A stretch of 64,000 bases of DNA from Toxorhynchites rutilus septentrionalis. Its lineage: Eukaryota > Arthropoda > Insecta > Diptera > Culicidae. The notes below the pieces were generated by a model that was given only the letters and a program-made list of their open reading frames with translations, searched no databases and was not told where the DNA came from. The position numbers and the translations under genes are program-made. Below are positions 21,590-33,172 of this stretch, one piece after another (position 1 is the first letter of the stretch; each line of letters opens with the position of its first letter). The stretch is from positions 61,850,218-61,914,217 of the forward strand of contig NC_073745.1 of NCBI RefSeq assembly GCF_029784135.1, read 5' to 3'.

Positions 21590-22215
21590 CATAAGTTTAA
21601 AGGAGCCAAACTCTTAACTATATTCCTACTAGCATTTAGTAACATGTTTCCTTAATTCTACGGTTAATTAAATAGGAAACCGATTACTCGCGGTCGACTC
21701 GAGTTTAGAATGGTGACACATTTTCATTAGAAAAAGTATGGGATGTAAGGTGATTGTAATAATGTTCTCACTCACACTCACATTCTCATTCACACTCAAT
21801 TCTTAAAACTATCCTTACATCTAATATGAATTTGCAATTTAACTTATTCTAATGTTAGTAGGAAGGGAACCGATAGCTCGCGAAGGACGAAGAGGAGGCG
21901 AAAAGAATGTATGAACAATCACACTCGAAGATCGATAGCTTTAAGGAAAACATATATTTGGGACATGTGATCAAGGTCTAACCGAGCCAACACATCTCTC
22001 ACCGACACATTGGGCTGCTTTCCTTGAGCCCAAAGGGAGTTTTCTTAATTCAATCTGGCGACGAGATACAACTCGCACGACCAAACAACGTGTTCGATGT
22101 CGTGGTAACCATGGCCACAAACGCAGAGATTGCTGTCGGCAAGATTAAACGAAATAGTAGGCGTCTAACGAACAGTGATTAGACATGAGTCGGGAGAATC
22201 ATCATCAGCATAGAT
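21590..22215 (-). pseudogene. 3' end of a LOA/I-type LINE, degenerate
   Basis: Minus-strand reading gives LADSNLCVCGHGYHDIEHVVW followed by a VSVRDVLA-like stretch. This matches the C-terminal zinc segment of the larger LINE at 56461-58790 (CRCGNGYDDIDHAVWQC, VPVRDVLG). A 3' UTR with CTCACACTCACATT repeats near 21770 follows. 5' truncated and non-functional. Confidence 0.65.
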
Positions 22216-22234
22216 GACGGGTGATTTTTTAATT

Positions 22235-22530
22235 GTTTTGATTGAAAAGTGGTAGTTTTGTTTCTTTCCGCAAAATATTAGACCCGTATTTTTTTATTTT
22301 TTTACTAGAGTGCCCATTTTTCATTTTACGGTGGTCCGAAAGATCCTCTTTTTTTCAAAAATTCATAACTTTTGAGCTACTGAACCGATTCAGATGATCG
22401 ACATATCAAATGAAAGTCAATTAGCTATCATGTTTTATTATACTTGCGAAAATTTCGGATTTTGATTTTGTAAATATAGATTGTATTTGTTTTTTGTAGT
22501 TTACATGGTCTCGAGACCAAGGGCGCTATA
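22235..22530 (+). repeat. Foldback-type repeat, unit FB (single arm)
   Basis: Shares the AAAGTGGTAGTTTTGTT, CCGATTCAGATGA and GTCTCGAGACCAAGGGCGC blocks with 10690-11330 and 44210-45420. It ends at the mariner insertion site. Confidence 0.55.
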
Positions 22531-22534
22531 TATT

Positions 22535-23700
22535 GAGTTGAGGAAAAAGAAATGTCGTATATTGTCAATATATGGCAACACTTAAACATATCTTGTGTTG
22601 TACTTATCGCATCGGGTCATACTATACGGCTATTTAAAGACGACAATCTGTGTTGTGTGCGAGGTAAAGCTGCAACGAAGGCGGCCGAAAAAATTCGTGT
22701 AGTTTATGGACCCGATACTGTAACGATTCGCATAGCACAGCGTTGGTTTGATCGATTTCGTTCTGGCGTAGTGGCTGTCGAAGGTACATCCCGTACTGGT
22801 AGGCCAATCGTCGTGGAAACCGATAAAATCGTTGAAATCATTCAAGTAGAGCGGCACTTGCTCGATTCGCAAGGAACTGGGTATAGATCATTAAACCGTT
22901 TGGAACCAGTTGCAGAAGATTGGATTCCAAAAAAACTGGATGAATGGGTGCCACACGAGTTGACGCAAAAAAATCTTTCAGACTGAATCAACGCCTACGA
23001 TGCACTGCTGAAACGGAACGAACTCGACCCATTTTTGAAGAAGATGGTGATTGGTGATGAAAAGTGGATCGCATACGACAACCTAAAGCGAAAAAAATCG
23101 TGGTCGAAGCGCGGTGAGCCGGCCCAAACCATCGCCAAGCCCAGATTGACGGCCAGGAAGGTTTTGCTGTGTGTTTGGTGGGATTGGAAGGGAATCATCC
23201 ACTATGAGCTGCTCAACTATGGCCAGACTCTTAACTCGGTTCTCTACTGTGAGCAGCGTGACCGTTTGAAGCAGGCGATTGACCAGAAGCGACCAGAAAT
23301 GATCAATAGGAATGGTGTTGTTTTCCACCAGGACAACGCTCAGCCTCACACATCTTTGATGACCCGCTAGAAGCTGCGGGAGCTCGGATGGGATGTCCTA
23401 TTGCACCCACCGTATAGTCCGGACCTGTCTCCAAGTGATTATCATCTCTTCCGGTCCATGCAAAACGATCTTCGTAATACTAAGTTGGCCTCAAAAGAGG
23501 CTTGCGAAAACTGGCTGTCTGAGTTTTTTGCAAATAAGGTGAGGGGGGGTTTATAAGGGGGGATAATGATGTTGCCTTCTAAATGGCAACAAATTTGCGA
23601 ACAAAACGGCACATATTTGACTAAAATTGGATAATTTTAAGTATGTTAAATGAAGCGTCAAATTTCGATCAGAAATACGACATTTCTTTTTCCCCAACCC
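22535..23700 (+). mobile_element. Mariner (DD34D) transposon, second copy type
   Basis: Terminal inverted repeats read G(A/G)GTTG(A/G)GGAAAAAGAAA and continue ATGTCGTAT at both ends. The right flank is TATATA; the left flank is TATATT. At about 1166 bp it is slightly short for mariner. The ends differ from those of the 4499 mariner, so it is a separate subfamily. Confidence 0.8.
22640..23560 (+). pseudogene. Mariner transposase, broken
   Basis: The N-terminal HTH part (AQRWFDRFRSG) lies at 22640-22986 and the catalytic part from about 23035. The motifs GDEKWIAYDN, HQDNAQPH and SPDLSPSDYHLF are all visible. A frameshift near 22860-22990 and an in-frame TAG at 23368-23370 after MTR break the gene. 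The catalytic spacing matches DD34D. Confidence 0.8.
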
Positions 23701-23704
23701 TATA

Positions 23705-24934
23705 TATGAGTGCGTTTCATCACATTAAAATCCATTTCCAGTTTTGAACAAAGATCAATTTCGCTAGCGCAAACATCAAATGGACTAACAGCACTTGTCA
23801 CTATGTAATTGTAGAACATATGGGAATTTAATCTTTCGAATTTTCCCTTTTTCCTTCAGAGTTTTCCGAAATTTTTCAATTGTCATGCTTGGTTGGAATA
23901 TCTTTGGTTGAAATATGTGTAATATTTTTATGGGACATCTTTTCCATTCCAGAGTGCGGAGGGGTGTCATACCATCATAGAATTATTTCACATACCCAAA
24001 ATCTTTCACATCCCAAATTGTGCTTGATTAGTTCTCGAGTAATGCAGAAGTTTGTGTTTCGTTTGTATGACAGCCCTCCTTAGAGAGGGGGGAGGATTCA
24101 CCATAGAAACGTTTCGTGTCCCGTAAAACCTTCACATGCCATTTGCTTGACTAGTTTTCGAGTTATGCAGAAATTTGTGTTTCATTTGTATGACAGCCCA
24201 CCCTTCGAGAGCAGGAGGAGTATCTTACCACCATAGAAACATTTATTGCACCCTAAAACCTCCATATGCCTAATTTAATTTCATTTGCTTGATTAGTTCT
24301 CGAGTTATGCAGAAATGTGTGTTTCATTTCTATGACAGCCCCCCTCAGAAAGGTGGGAGGAGTGTTGAACCACCTTAGAAATGTTTCTTGCCCCTTAAAA
24401 CCTCCACATGCCAAATTTGGTTCCGTTTGCTTGAATAGTTCTTGAATTGTGCAGAAATGTATGCTTCATTTGTATGGCAGTCCTCCCCCTTCAGAGAGAG
24501 AGGGGAGGAGTGTCTATTCACCATGGAAACGTTTCGTGTCTCCTAAAACATTCACATGACAAATTTGGCTCCATTTGCTTGATTAGTTTTCGAATTATGC
24601 AGAAATTTGTCTTTCATTTGTATGACAGCTCCCCCTTCGAGAGGGGGGGTGGAGTGTCTGCCCACCGTAGAAACATTTATTGTACCCTAAAACATTAATA
24701 TGCCTAATTTGGTTTCATTTGCTTGAATAATTCTCGAGTAATGCAGAAATTTGTGTTTCATTGGTATGGCAGTCCCCCCTTAGAGAGGGGGGAGGGGTCT
24801 CAAACTATCACGAAAACCTTCCCCGGCCCCAAAATCTCCTACATTCCAATTTTCATGTTGATCGGTTCAGTAGTTTCCGAGACCATAAGAATCAGACAGA
24901 CAGAAATCCAATCATATATACATATATATAGAGA
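23705..24934 (-). mobile_element. Helitron-like element with hairpin-rich tandem units
   Basis: On the minus strand it begins TCTCTATATATATG directly after an A (24935), as expected for a Helitron 5' end inserted between A and T. A TCTGTCTGTCTG block follows. Six tandem units follow, with GCAGAA anchors at 24044, 24167, 24309, 24451, 24599 and 24743 (period about 142 bp). Each holds a C-run/G-run hairpin around TTAGAGAG. The 3' end is lost, apparently at the mariner to the left. Confidence 0.55.
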
Positions 24935-25033
24935 TTTTTATTTTTTTGTAAATTTTTAAAGTTTATAATCGAATTTGAAAGTCCTACATTCATAAAAAAT
25001 TAATAAATTCATTAATATAAAAGTGAGACTATA

Positions 25034-26314
25034 AGGTACACCGGTGCAAGTTGAAACGATTTTTTCGGAGTTCAACTTGAAAGTTATCTTAAAAAATCAC
25101 TAAATCACTAAATTGAAATCTGTTTGCAGCATATACAAGATATAACAGATGAGTTTCTATAAAAAATAGGGATTCACACTGGGCGTTTCGAAACATATCA
25201 ATTTCGAATATGTTTCGTTTTCATATTCCCTTTTTCAACATGTCCGTAGAGCGGGGTAAGTTGAAACGCGGAACTATCATGAGTTTAATGTGCGGTTTTG
25301 CTTCTCGAACTGTCTACAACTAATTTATGAAATACTAAATTTAAGAAATTACATATAAACATTTGGAAAAAGGGTTTTGGTACACGTGAGATGTGGGGGA
25401 GTAGTCTAATACACACAAAATGGACACTACATACTAGGAATTATTATACGAAACAATAATAACAAGAATACTATTTTGGACGCTTTCTTGTCAAAGTAGA
25501 GCCACTGAAAACGGTCATTTATGAGGTTGATGAGGGATCATTCAAATATTCAAATATAACGTAAAGCGCTCAGAAAGGAATGAAAGGATGGCTTGTGGAA
25601 ACTTGTTTAGAAATAAATCCAACAAAATCTAAACATTTTTATGCAAATGACCCTTTGTTACATGTTATATAGAGAAGAGGGAGTCTAAATAGTGAAAAAA
25701 TATTTTTACGTTTCACGCGTTACGTAATATTTTTACGGCCCCTAGTTGCAAAATTAGCCAATTTTACTTGTATCATGTCTGTGTATTCATAAATTATGTA
25801 GAACATACTGACGAACGAAATATGAATCATTATTATTTTTTGAATTTATCAACATTCATTCATACAACAATCAGCGACAAATAACGTTCGGAATTTGCAG
25901 CAATGTTCAAAAAATAGTCAACTTTCACTGGTTTCAACATACCCCAGGGTTGAAAAAACATGGGGTGAGTTTAAAAGTTCAGAGCTATTCCCAAAAAGAT
26001 TTTTCAGTTTAGTTTTCAAAACCACTACACTTCATTATCCTTATTTGGTTAACTATTGTGCGATCCTAGCTATATTTTTGAAAAAATCAGTGTTTTAGGA
26101 CCGATTAATTAGCGCGCAAAAATGTTTGTTTTGATTTCACGGAACAAGGAAAAGTAAACAAAGGCGCGGATTGCGTTAAGGCATCCCAATATTCTGGTAT
26201 TGACTGTCATAAGGTGGGTTAAAATGTAATGATTACTATATATATTTTTAACACGTCAATCCATCATTCCTAGTAAAAGTTATAATTTCCGTTATAACTT
26301 GCCCCGGTGTACCT
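25034..26314. mobile_element. Unclassified TIR element, 1.28 kb, TA duplication
   Basis: The left end AGGTACACCGGTGCAAGTT and inverted right end AGGTACACCGGGGCAAGTT are each flanked by TA (25032-25033, 26315-26316). No transposase frame was recognised. Internal GGGGTAAGTTGAAAC-like motifs repeat the end sequence. The size and TA target fit Tc1/mariner/pogo relatives. Confidence 0.65.
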
Positions 26315-26419
26315 TATATCTTTTTCACATCTTTGAAAAATATAGTATGCAACGCCGATTTTTCTCGTTTTTGCTCTTTCCACGCAAAATACGAGCTTCT
26401 GGATACCAGTCAATGTATA

Positions 26420-27401
26420 AAGGGTGTGTCACATCAAATTGTATCACGGAAAAAACGCTGTAGAAATTTAATTTTTAGGAATTATATCTTCAGCTCTCGC
26501 TTATAATCAGATAAGAGTGTATAGATCACGTTAGCCATGCTTCACTGTCAATTTTTCGTAAATTTGGAAAAATGTCGTCGAACGAAAAAGAGCGTCGTGA
26601 ATTAATCCTGCGCACTCATTTCGAGAATCCGGAGTTGTCACATCGGGACATCGGTAAGATGCTGGGAATCGTCCAATCCACGGTCAGCAGAGTACTAAAA
26701 CGATACTTCGAGAACCTAACCATCGACCGGAAGGTGAAGAACGGCAAAAATGGATGCTCCGTCAGTGAAAAAGATCACAAGCGCGTAGTTAAGCAGTTTA
26801 GACGTGATCTGAGAAGTTCGGTCCGGGATGTCGCCAATAAGCTGAATTTGTCAAGTTCATTCGTCCAGCGGACCAAGCAGCGGGAGGGCCTGCGTACATA
26901 CAAGGTTCAGAAGGCTCCTAACCGCGACGAAAGGCAAAACATGGTGGGGAAGACGCGAGCCCGGAAGCTGTACACCGAAATGCTGACGAAGCCGCATTGC
27001 CTGGTAATGGACGAAGAAACCTAGCCAACGGGGTCACCTTCGTGCCAAAGGAAATGAACCCGCCCAACGCGCCGGAGCTTCGCCCAATAGAGAAATATTG
27101 GGCGATTATGAAGCAGGCCCTCCGGAAGAACCCAAAAGTTGTCAAATCAGATGCGGACTTCAAGAGAAAATGGATTTCAGTTAAAAAAAAACTACAACCT
27201 GACGTTGTACAGAACCTTATGGACGGGGTAAAGAGGAAGGTGCGAACATACGGGCTTGGGCTCGAAGTATGAATAAAAAGAAAATGCCAAAAGTTGTTTA
27301 ATAGTTTTTATTTTACTCTCTAAAATTTTCAAAAGGATCGGTCTACTGGGCGAATTTCTACAGCGTTTTTTCCGTGATGCAATTTGATGTGACACACCCT
27401 T
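26420..27401 (+). mobile_element. ITmD37E copy C, internally deleted
   Basis: Both TIRs are present (AAGGGTGTGTCACATCAAAT at the left). TA precedes the left end (26418-26419); the right flank is TG instead of TA. The element is about 980 bp because roughly 0.3 kb of coding sequence is gone. A deleted mariner begins directly after the right-hand TG. Confidence 0.88.
26572..27272 (+). pseudogene. ITmD37E transposase, copy C (core deleted)
   Basis: It is normal from MSSNEKERR (ATG 26572) to the first catalytic motif (here DEET), then jumps at about 27022 to the ANGVTFVPKEM segment. The second catalytic Asp is lost. The junction creates TAG and puts the C-terminal part (RPIEKYW to GLGLEV) in a different frame. 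It can supply ends but not enzyme. Confidence 0.88.
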
Positions 27402-27403
27402 TG

Positions 27404-27936
27404 AAAGTTCGACTGAAAAGTTCCTAAAGTTGACGTCTAGATAGCGCCTCTTGCAAAAATCTATTTGACTATCACAAAGCACCATCTTTCAATGGATACG
27501 TGTCAAAATTTTACAGCAGACGGTTGATTGGTTCGTGAGTTACAGCATTGATAGTGAAGCAACTTCTGTTAATGTGAAAAAATGGAAAAATCACCAATCA
27601 ATGAAAACGATGGCAAAATTGCATGAATTGGGCTTCGAATTGCTTCCGCATCCACCGTATTCTCCAGATCTGGGCCCCAGCGACAATTTACTGTTCGCAG
27701 ACCTGAAGAGAATGCTCGCTGGCAAGAAATTTAAGACCGATGATGAAGTGATTACCGAAACTGAGGTCTATTTTGAGGAAAAACCGAAAGAGTACTATAA
27801 AAATGATATCGAAAAGTTGCAAGACCGCTATAATCGCCGTATCGCCCTTGAAAGCAATTATGTTGAATAATAAAATTGAATTTTGCAAAAAAAATTGTTT
27901 TACTGTGTTACCTTATAAACTTTTCAGCCGAACTGT
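27404..27936 (+). mobile_element. Deleted mariner abutting ITmD37E copy C
   Basis: The left end AAAGTTCGACTGAAAAGTT and inverted right end ACAGTTCGGCTGAAAAGTT define a 533-bp element flanked by TG on both sides (27402-27403, 27937-27938). The left TG is also the right flank of copy C. Confidence 0.75.
27535..27870 (+). pseudogene. C-terminal mariner transposase fragment
   Basis: The frame reads KTMAKLHELGFELLPHPPYS, then PDLGPSDNLLFADLKRMLAG and ends RRIALESNYVE. This is the mariner C-terminus around the third catalytic Asp (PSD). The N-terminal HTH and first two catalytic residues are deleted. Confidence 0.85.
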
Positions 27937-28137
27937 TGAATATTATCATTTTAATAACGCTTATCAGGACTGAATATGAAAAAAGTTTCTAATTGAATAT
28001 AGATGTATATAATGCATTTGGGTACATATTGCATTCGGGTATTTGTTACATTCGGGTGATTGGCATTTGGGTAACTGTCTTTAGGGTGAATGTGACACAA
28101 TCGAAAACACATTCAGTTAGTTTTGAAATAATTGGTT

Positions 28138-28143
28138 TTTATT
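28138..28143 (-). terminator. rt: Probable polyadenylation signal of POMT1
   Basis: AATAAA on the minus strand, about 110 bp past the stop codon at 28254-28256. Chosen by position only. Confidence 0.45.
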
Positions 28144-28253
28144 TTTTTTCACCGTCTAAAAGGATAATACGCTATGCGTACTATTGCAAGTATAGTAAAA
28201 CGAGTATTTTATAATCGTTTGATTCGAAAACATAAAACTTATCAATCTCTCAT

Positions 28254-29995
28254 TCAAGCTTTATGAACGATCAGATCCCAGGTATCCTTAAGCCGCATCT
28301 TGAGTACATCATCCGCACTGAGTTCCGTAGTGCCGTAACAAAGCACGCTGTATTTGGAGTAGAAGTAGAATATCCCGGAAAGCCAGGCCACGAGGATGAC
28401 GTTAAAGATCATCGACACGAGTCGCACTTTGACGAACTTCCTGAGCACCAGCTGAATGTGCTCGAGCACAAAGCAGAGCAGGAGGATCTTGTACAGCAGC
28501 GCCGGCAGATAGTTGTACAAGAAGAGCGTGCGTTCCACGAAGAAATATGGGAGATAGTGGGTGAAGTAGCCGACCAGGAAGATTTCCCCACCACAACGGA
28601 ACCTTTTCCACTCCTCTTCGTCCAGATCGAACAGACGACGACGTCGTCTGATCAAGTAGAATGCCAGAAGACCAACGTATGCAACGAGGGCAAGCGATGC
28701 CGAGTACCAGATGACCAAATTCCCGAGGAGGAATATCTGAGCGTTTGAAGTGTTATCCACCCAATAGGCGATACCTTTATCCATGAAGGGCCACTCGAAC
28801 GGTTCCGACGAATACATATGGCCTTCTAACTTCTCCGCGTGCAGCAGCATCTTCATCTGCAACTCGGAGAACTTCTCCCAGAAGGACAACTTCGTAGGTG
28901 CAGTTGGGATCATCTCGGTCTTCAGTAATTTCTCCAGCACATCTTTCTTATCCTTGTCCTGGGTGTAGCGATGCTCTTCGACGTTCCATATCGTATCAAT
29001 GGTAAACTGTCTCTTGTCAGCAGCAACCTCAAACTGATTGAACCCCCAATCTGGCAGCTGTTCTGCCGTAAACTTCAGCGCAGCTGAAGTATCGACGTGA
29101 ACCAATCGCACCTGAGAGGTTATTGCATTCCACCGATTCTTTGAATCCTTCGGATTTATGATATCGACCCTCCACAACAGGTTGGCCGGCATGGAGATGT
29201 TATAGTCAATGTAGCAGGAAACTTCCTGCGTGAGGGGACTCATCGGTGACGCTACATCATGCGAGTTCAACGCCCGACTAGTGACTCCATGAACCAGCTG
29301 AATAATATCTCCGTTTTCGATGTAATCCGGTTCTTCCTCCACCGCAATGTTTTCTTTTTCGGGTCGCTTCACGATCCACCAGTTGTTTACATCCTTGAAT
29401 CCATAGCAAGTGACCTGCTGCTGATGACTAGATCCGCGACCATCCGCGTACTTGATCGGGTAAACATGGGCGTGCGAGTGAAGCCAGCAAACCCGTCCGT
29501 GGGTATGTTTGAGGGTGATCTGTGATCCATGCTGAATACGCAGGGGTTGTCCTTTGGTAATTGACGCTAGACCACCTTCCAGCGAGGCCTGGAAGGCGCT
29601 GGTCATCACACTGTCGTGTGGACCCGCTTTGTACAGACTATCCAGGTGAACGTAGAAGCACCCGACGTATAATGCGAGCGAAACTGTCACGAAGAGCGTT
29701 GCTTTCAAGATGCTTTTGACCACCAGATAGAGATTAGATTGGGTACGATCGGGAAGTTGCATCCAGACGTGTCGACCAATGATGTAGCACGCCAGCAGGT
29801 AACTGTAGAATCCGATGTACTTCACTAGGACGGCTGCTGTCAGGAAAGCGGCAGCCAACGCGCCGAATGACCACCAGCGAGTGCTGAATGGGACACTGGC
29901 GAGGAATTTCAGCACGAACAGTATTCCGACGCTGGAAAACAGCAGTAGCATCGGTTCCATGAGAACGAACCGCGAGTGGGTGAGCAGTGCATTAT
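28254..29995 (-). CDS. rt: Protein O-mannosyltransferase 1 (POMT1), exon 4 and main body
   Basis: The four joined exons give 794 residues, between human POMT1 and the longer Drosophila rt. Known role: an ER multipass enzyme that, with POMT2, transfers mannose from dolichyl-phosphate mannose to Ser/Thr of substrates such as dystroglycan. This exon encodes residues 215 to the end. A DNALLTHSRFVLMEPML luminal/membrane stretch comes first. A MIR region follows at roughly 350-530, with SAFQASLEGGL, LHSHAHVYP, GRGSSHQQQVTCYGFKDVNN and VSCYIDYN. C-terminal membrane helices follow and contain HYLPYFFVERTLFLYNYLPA. The wording of the MIR motifs fits POMT1, not POMT2. The acceptor is at 29996-29997; the ATG at 30011 lies inside the 63-bp intron and is not a start. 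Confidence 0.95.
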
Positions 29996-30058
29996 CTGGA
30001 AGGATGGACAAAAGTTGGGATCAGATTCTGGTAGACGTTTTACTCGAATGCGTCTTAC

Positions 30059-30194
30059 CGAAAACAACGAGCAGACCTCCGATGACGCAAACTCTTTGAC
30101 TTAGTTTGATTTGCCGCAGGATACTGTATATTACAGGTGCCAACAGACTTCCGCACAGCGCAGGGACAAAACGGAAAGCAAAAATGGGAACGCT
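30059..30194 (-). CDS. rt: POMT1 exon 3
   Basis: A 136-bp exon encoding SVPIFAFRFVPALCGSLLAP to VCVIGGLLVVF and the first base of the split Asp codon. The acceptor is TTTCAG before 30194 and the donor is GTAAGA from 30058. Phase matches both neighbours. The segment is a membrane helix equivalent to the VPVWSLRLLPALAG region of human POMT1. A 63-bp intron (29996-30058) separates it from exon 4. Confidence 0.92.
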
Positions 30195-30439
30195 CTGAAA
30201 GTAGCAACAATTTTTACAATGTGATTAAAAATGAGATTTGACGAAGCATACATTGAAACAGTTACACTTATGGATTTTTTGCAAAATGCATTTCACGAAT
30301 TTCATGCCAACTCGTCGAGGAGTTAGCAGCACCATCTCAGATGGTAGCGAGACGTTGTGGGCTTAAATACATTGGTCATTTAAGCAACTGTGCATACAGA
30401 AAATCTTCAAAAATGAATTAGAATACTTTTTGAAATCAG

Positions 30440-31330
30440 TTAAAGTTTTTTAACATATGACTACGTCTTTCATTGAGAATGTCAAATCAGAAAATAGGTC
30501 ACGTTTTTATGAAATAAAGTTAGCGTTAATAACTATTTTTGCTAAGAACGGATTTTGACGATAAATTTTTATTTATGTACCAAATGAATCGAAAATTCCC
30601 TTAGATTTGTTTAATATGCTATATATTATAATCTCCAGGTGTGTAAACGGTTTGAATTGACGAAAACTAGAAGCATTTCTATTTCTCCATACATACATCG
30701 TTCGTGAGCTTCCCTACCCTTGCCGTCAATAACGAGCAACGAAGGAGAATATTTGCTAGAGTATAAATATTGGATCTCTGCTGAGGCACACCTTCAGTTT
30801 CGTTCTATACCCGAAGCAATGAACAGCACTTGCTCTGCCTTGTTTTGCATCTTCAAGTATCTATTCTGTAATTTTGTATGTGATTTGGTTTCTCTCTCCA
30901 CCTGTCATCCATCCTACGCTAATCGAGACCGGCAATAACAACAAAAAGTGATTCTGTTGAGAAGAACTTAGAATGGAGAGAAATGTATGTATATTGAGTC
31001 ACTTCAAGCCATCGATATATGGCTTTGTGTGCTTACTTATGTACTTGTTTGATGCTATGATGGACGATTGTTTGGTGGTGCAAAATATGCAGCCGTGATA
31101 ATAAAAACAAGAAGGAGAGATAGCGGATGGGGAATATTTGAGGTAGGGTATGGATAATGGATCTCTGCTGAGGCAAATTTTCAGTTTTTTTATATTTTCG
31201 AAGCAGTGGACATCGCGTATTTTCCGTCATCATAAGGACTTCGTTGGTACCTCTTACATTGCATCAATGTATCGAACTAACGACATAGCGAAGAAGGCGA
31301 TTAGTTTACTGTTTTGTCTTGAATTCCGAG
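30440..31330 (+). repeat. Repeat with histone-promoter-like core, copy 1
   Basis: It begins near GACTACGTC (30462). The part 30470-30740 is shared with 48525-48656 plus 49950-50080, where ITmD37E copy D interrupts it. It carries CTAGAGTATAAA near 30756 and TCAGTTTCG near 30794; a degenerate second core is near 31140. No protein is recognised. Confidence 0.5.
30762..30798 (+). promoter_or_regulatory. TATA plus initiator within the repeat
   Basis: TATAAAT starts at 30762 and the arthropod initiator TCAGT covers 30794-30798, putting the predicted +1 about 34 bp from the TATA. The CTAGAGTATAAA context is shared with the H2A-linked TATA at 33873 and an inverted site near 48272. Confidence 0.4.
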
Positions 31331-32067
31331 CACTTCATTTTTAAATGTAAATGTAGTGAACTTTAATATTTAAATATTTGAATAATAAAAATCCTGACAT
31401 TCTTTGTGGTATAGGCTTCATTTTAATATCATTCACAGGTACCGATACTGCCTACAACCTATAATACTAAGCAGTTGCATGAAAGCGACTGTCAACACCA
31501 GCGATAAAATGTTTGCGTTACCAAATTCGAAATTTGAGAGTTTCGAAGCACAAAATCCAAAATTTTAGGAGTGTTATATAGAATAGAATATAAGAATAGC
31601 TAATTCGCTTTGATTTGATATATCGATCATCTGAATCGGTCTAGTAGCTCAAAAGCTATGATTTTTTTTAATGCATTTTGGGTGTTCGGAATTTGAGACA
31701 AATGTAATCAAACATATTTTCAGTTTTTTACCTCTTTTCTGTGATCATGGTAGACATACATATGTGCTTTGTGCTGTGATTGTTGAAAAAAAAATTTACG
31801 TGTGAAATACTGTTGTGTGCAGCGAAAGAATATTTCGATCGCGTGCCCGTTGTGTATTTTTATCAGGCTAAGTAGAGAAACAGCTGGCACATCTAGTGAT
31901 CCCCGATAATCGTTCGATTAATCGATTAATCGAATACTTCCTACAGAAATCGAATATTAATCGAACGAATACTGCGCAACCAATAATCGAAGCGAACGAA
32001 TAATTTACGTCGATTAATCGATCCAAACCCAGAGAAAAAAAAACGTACGGTCGCTGCAGTTTTATCC

Positions 32068-32192
32068 CGAAAATCAATCATTATCTTTGACGATCCCCTA
32101 ACTGGTCAACGAAGCTCAATGCCGTCAACGCGAATTGAGCTTCGTTTACGAGTCTAAGGGAGCGTGAACGATAATAATTGATTTTCAGGTGG
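32068..32192. repeat. Hairpin-forming inverted repeat inside the hAT-like element
   Basis: GAAAATCAATCATTATC and its inverted partner ATAATTGATTTTC enclose a second pair, AACGAAGCTCAAT and ATTGAGCTTCGTT. Together they make a near-continuous stem of about 50 bp. Confidence 0.6.
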
Positions 32193-32729
32193 GATGAACA
32201 CTTTTTGACGTAGGACTACGTCTAACCGGAAGATATAGGGGGTGAAATGGAAATCTAGGCACTGAACAAGTAGGAAAAAATGCAAGATGGAAGATGGAAC
32301 GCTTATAACTCGAGCATTTCTCAATAGATCGCAAAGGTTTTTGCATCAATTGATAGGAAATATATCTACGCATCTATCATAACGAATAACATTTCATTTT
32401 TCTTGAGATAAATAATTGAATAATTGTAAAATATCAAGCATTGTCAAAATGCACTATGTGCCCATTTTTGATTGGTCCATTTTGTGCTCCTCAAATCGTA
32501 CCGACCAAAACGGGCAACCAGAGCAGCAGCGAAATAGAATGAAGCACGATTGGAAAGAAAAAAGAAAAAAATTAACGAAACATTGGTCGCAGTCTCACAC
32601 ATGCGTAATTCTCTAGCCAGCCAGTCTGCTTAAAAATCCCCGCTCCGCTGCCGTAACGATCATTCTCATTCAAACCGTACACCACATCGGTTCGCATCAC
32701 AACACATCAACAAACCAACCCAAACAGCC

Positions 32730-32945
32730 ATGTCTGGAAATAGTAAAGGAGGAAAAGTGAAGGGAAAGGCAAAATCCCGCTCGAACCGTGTTGATCTGGA
32801 GTTCCCCGCAAGGGTAGCTAGGCCGAGCGCGTTAGGACCAGTGCACCAGTCCACCTAGCCGGCGTTATATAGTTTCGGCCGCCGAAGTGATCGAGTTAGC
32901 CGGCAAAGCTGCTCGCGACGATAAAAAAACCCGCATTCGGAACAG
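32730..32945 (+). pseudogene. Histone H2A pseudogene 1
   Basis: ATG 32730 opens MSGNSKGGKVKGKAKSRSNR, the canonical H2A N-terminus. About 25 bp encoding the VGRIHRLLR segment are deleted after EFP. The frame then breaks, but the DNA still follows H2A through the AERVGAGAP and ELAGNAARDNKKTRI codons before diverging near 32945. A long leader free of the transposon ends precedes the ATG. Replication-dependent H2A is a core nucleosome subunit; this copy cannot make one. Confidence 0.85.
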
Positions 32946-33172
32946 AACACATTCGGTTCGGTGGACATCAAGACAACAGGCAGTTGCAGCGAGTGGCGAG
33001 TGGCAAACGCAATCGCAAAACGGCATCAGGTAGCAGAATAAATAAGTTTGTTCTTTATACAAACTGCTTTGGTGGCAAATCCAGAACAAGGCGGCATCGA
33101 GGGCGTTCGAAATGGTTTTTTTCAAAACCACGAGTACTAAGTTTTCTAAATTGGAACCATTCCATAAAACAA

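Noticed and set aside
24044..24800. Regular repeats as a CRISPR array
   Set aside because: Units of ~142 bp are similar throughout with no unique spacers, and the DNA is eukaryotic.
28263..28748. 161-codon plus-strand frame
   Set aside because: Antisense shadow of POMT1 exon 4.
29995..30011. ATG at 30011 as the POMT1 start
   Set aside because: It lies in a 63-bp intron. Splicing at 29996/30058 restores phase and homology to upstream exons.
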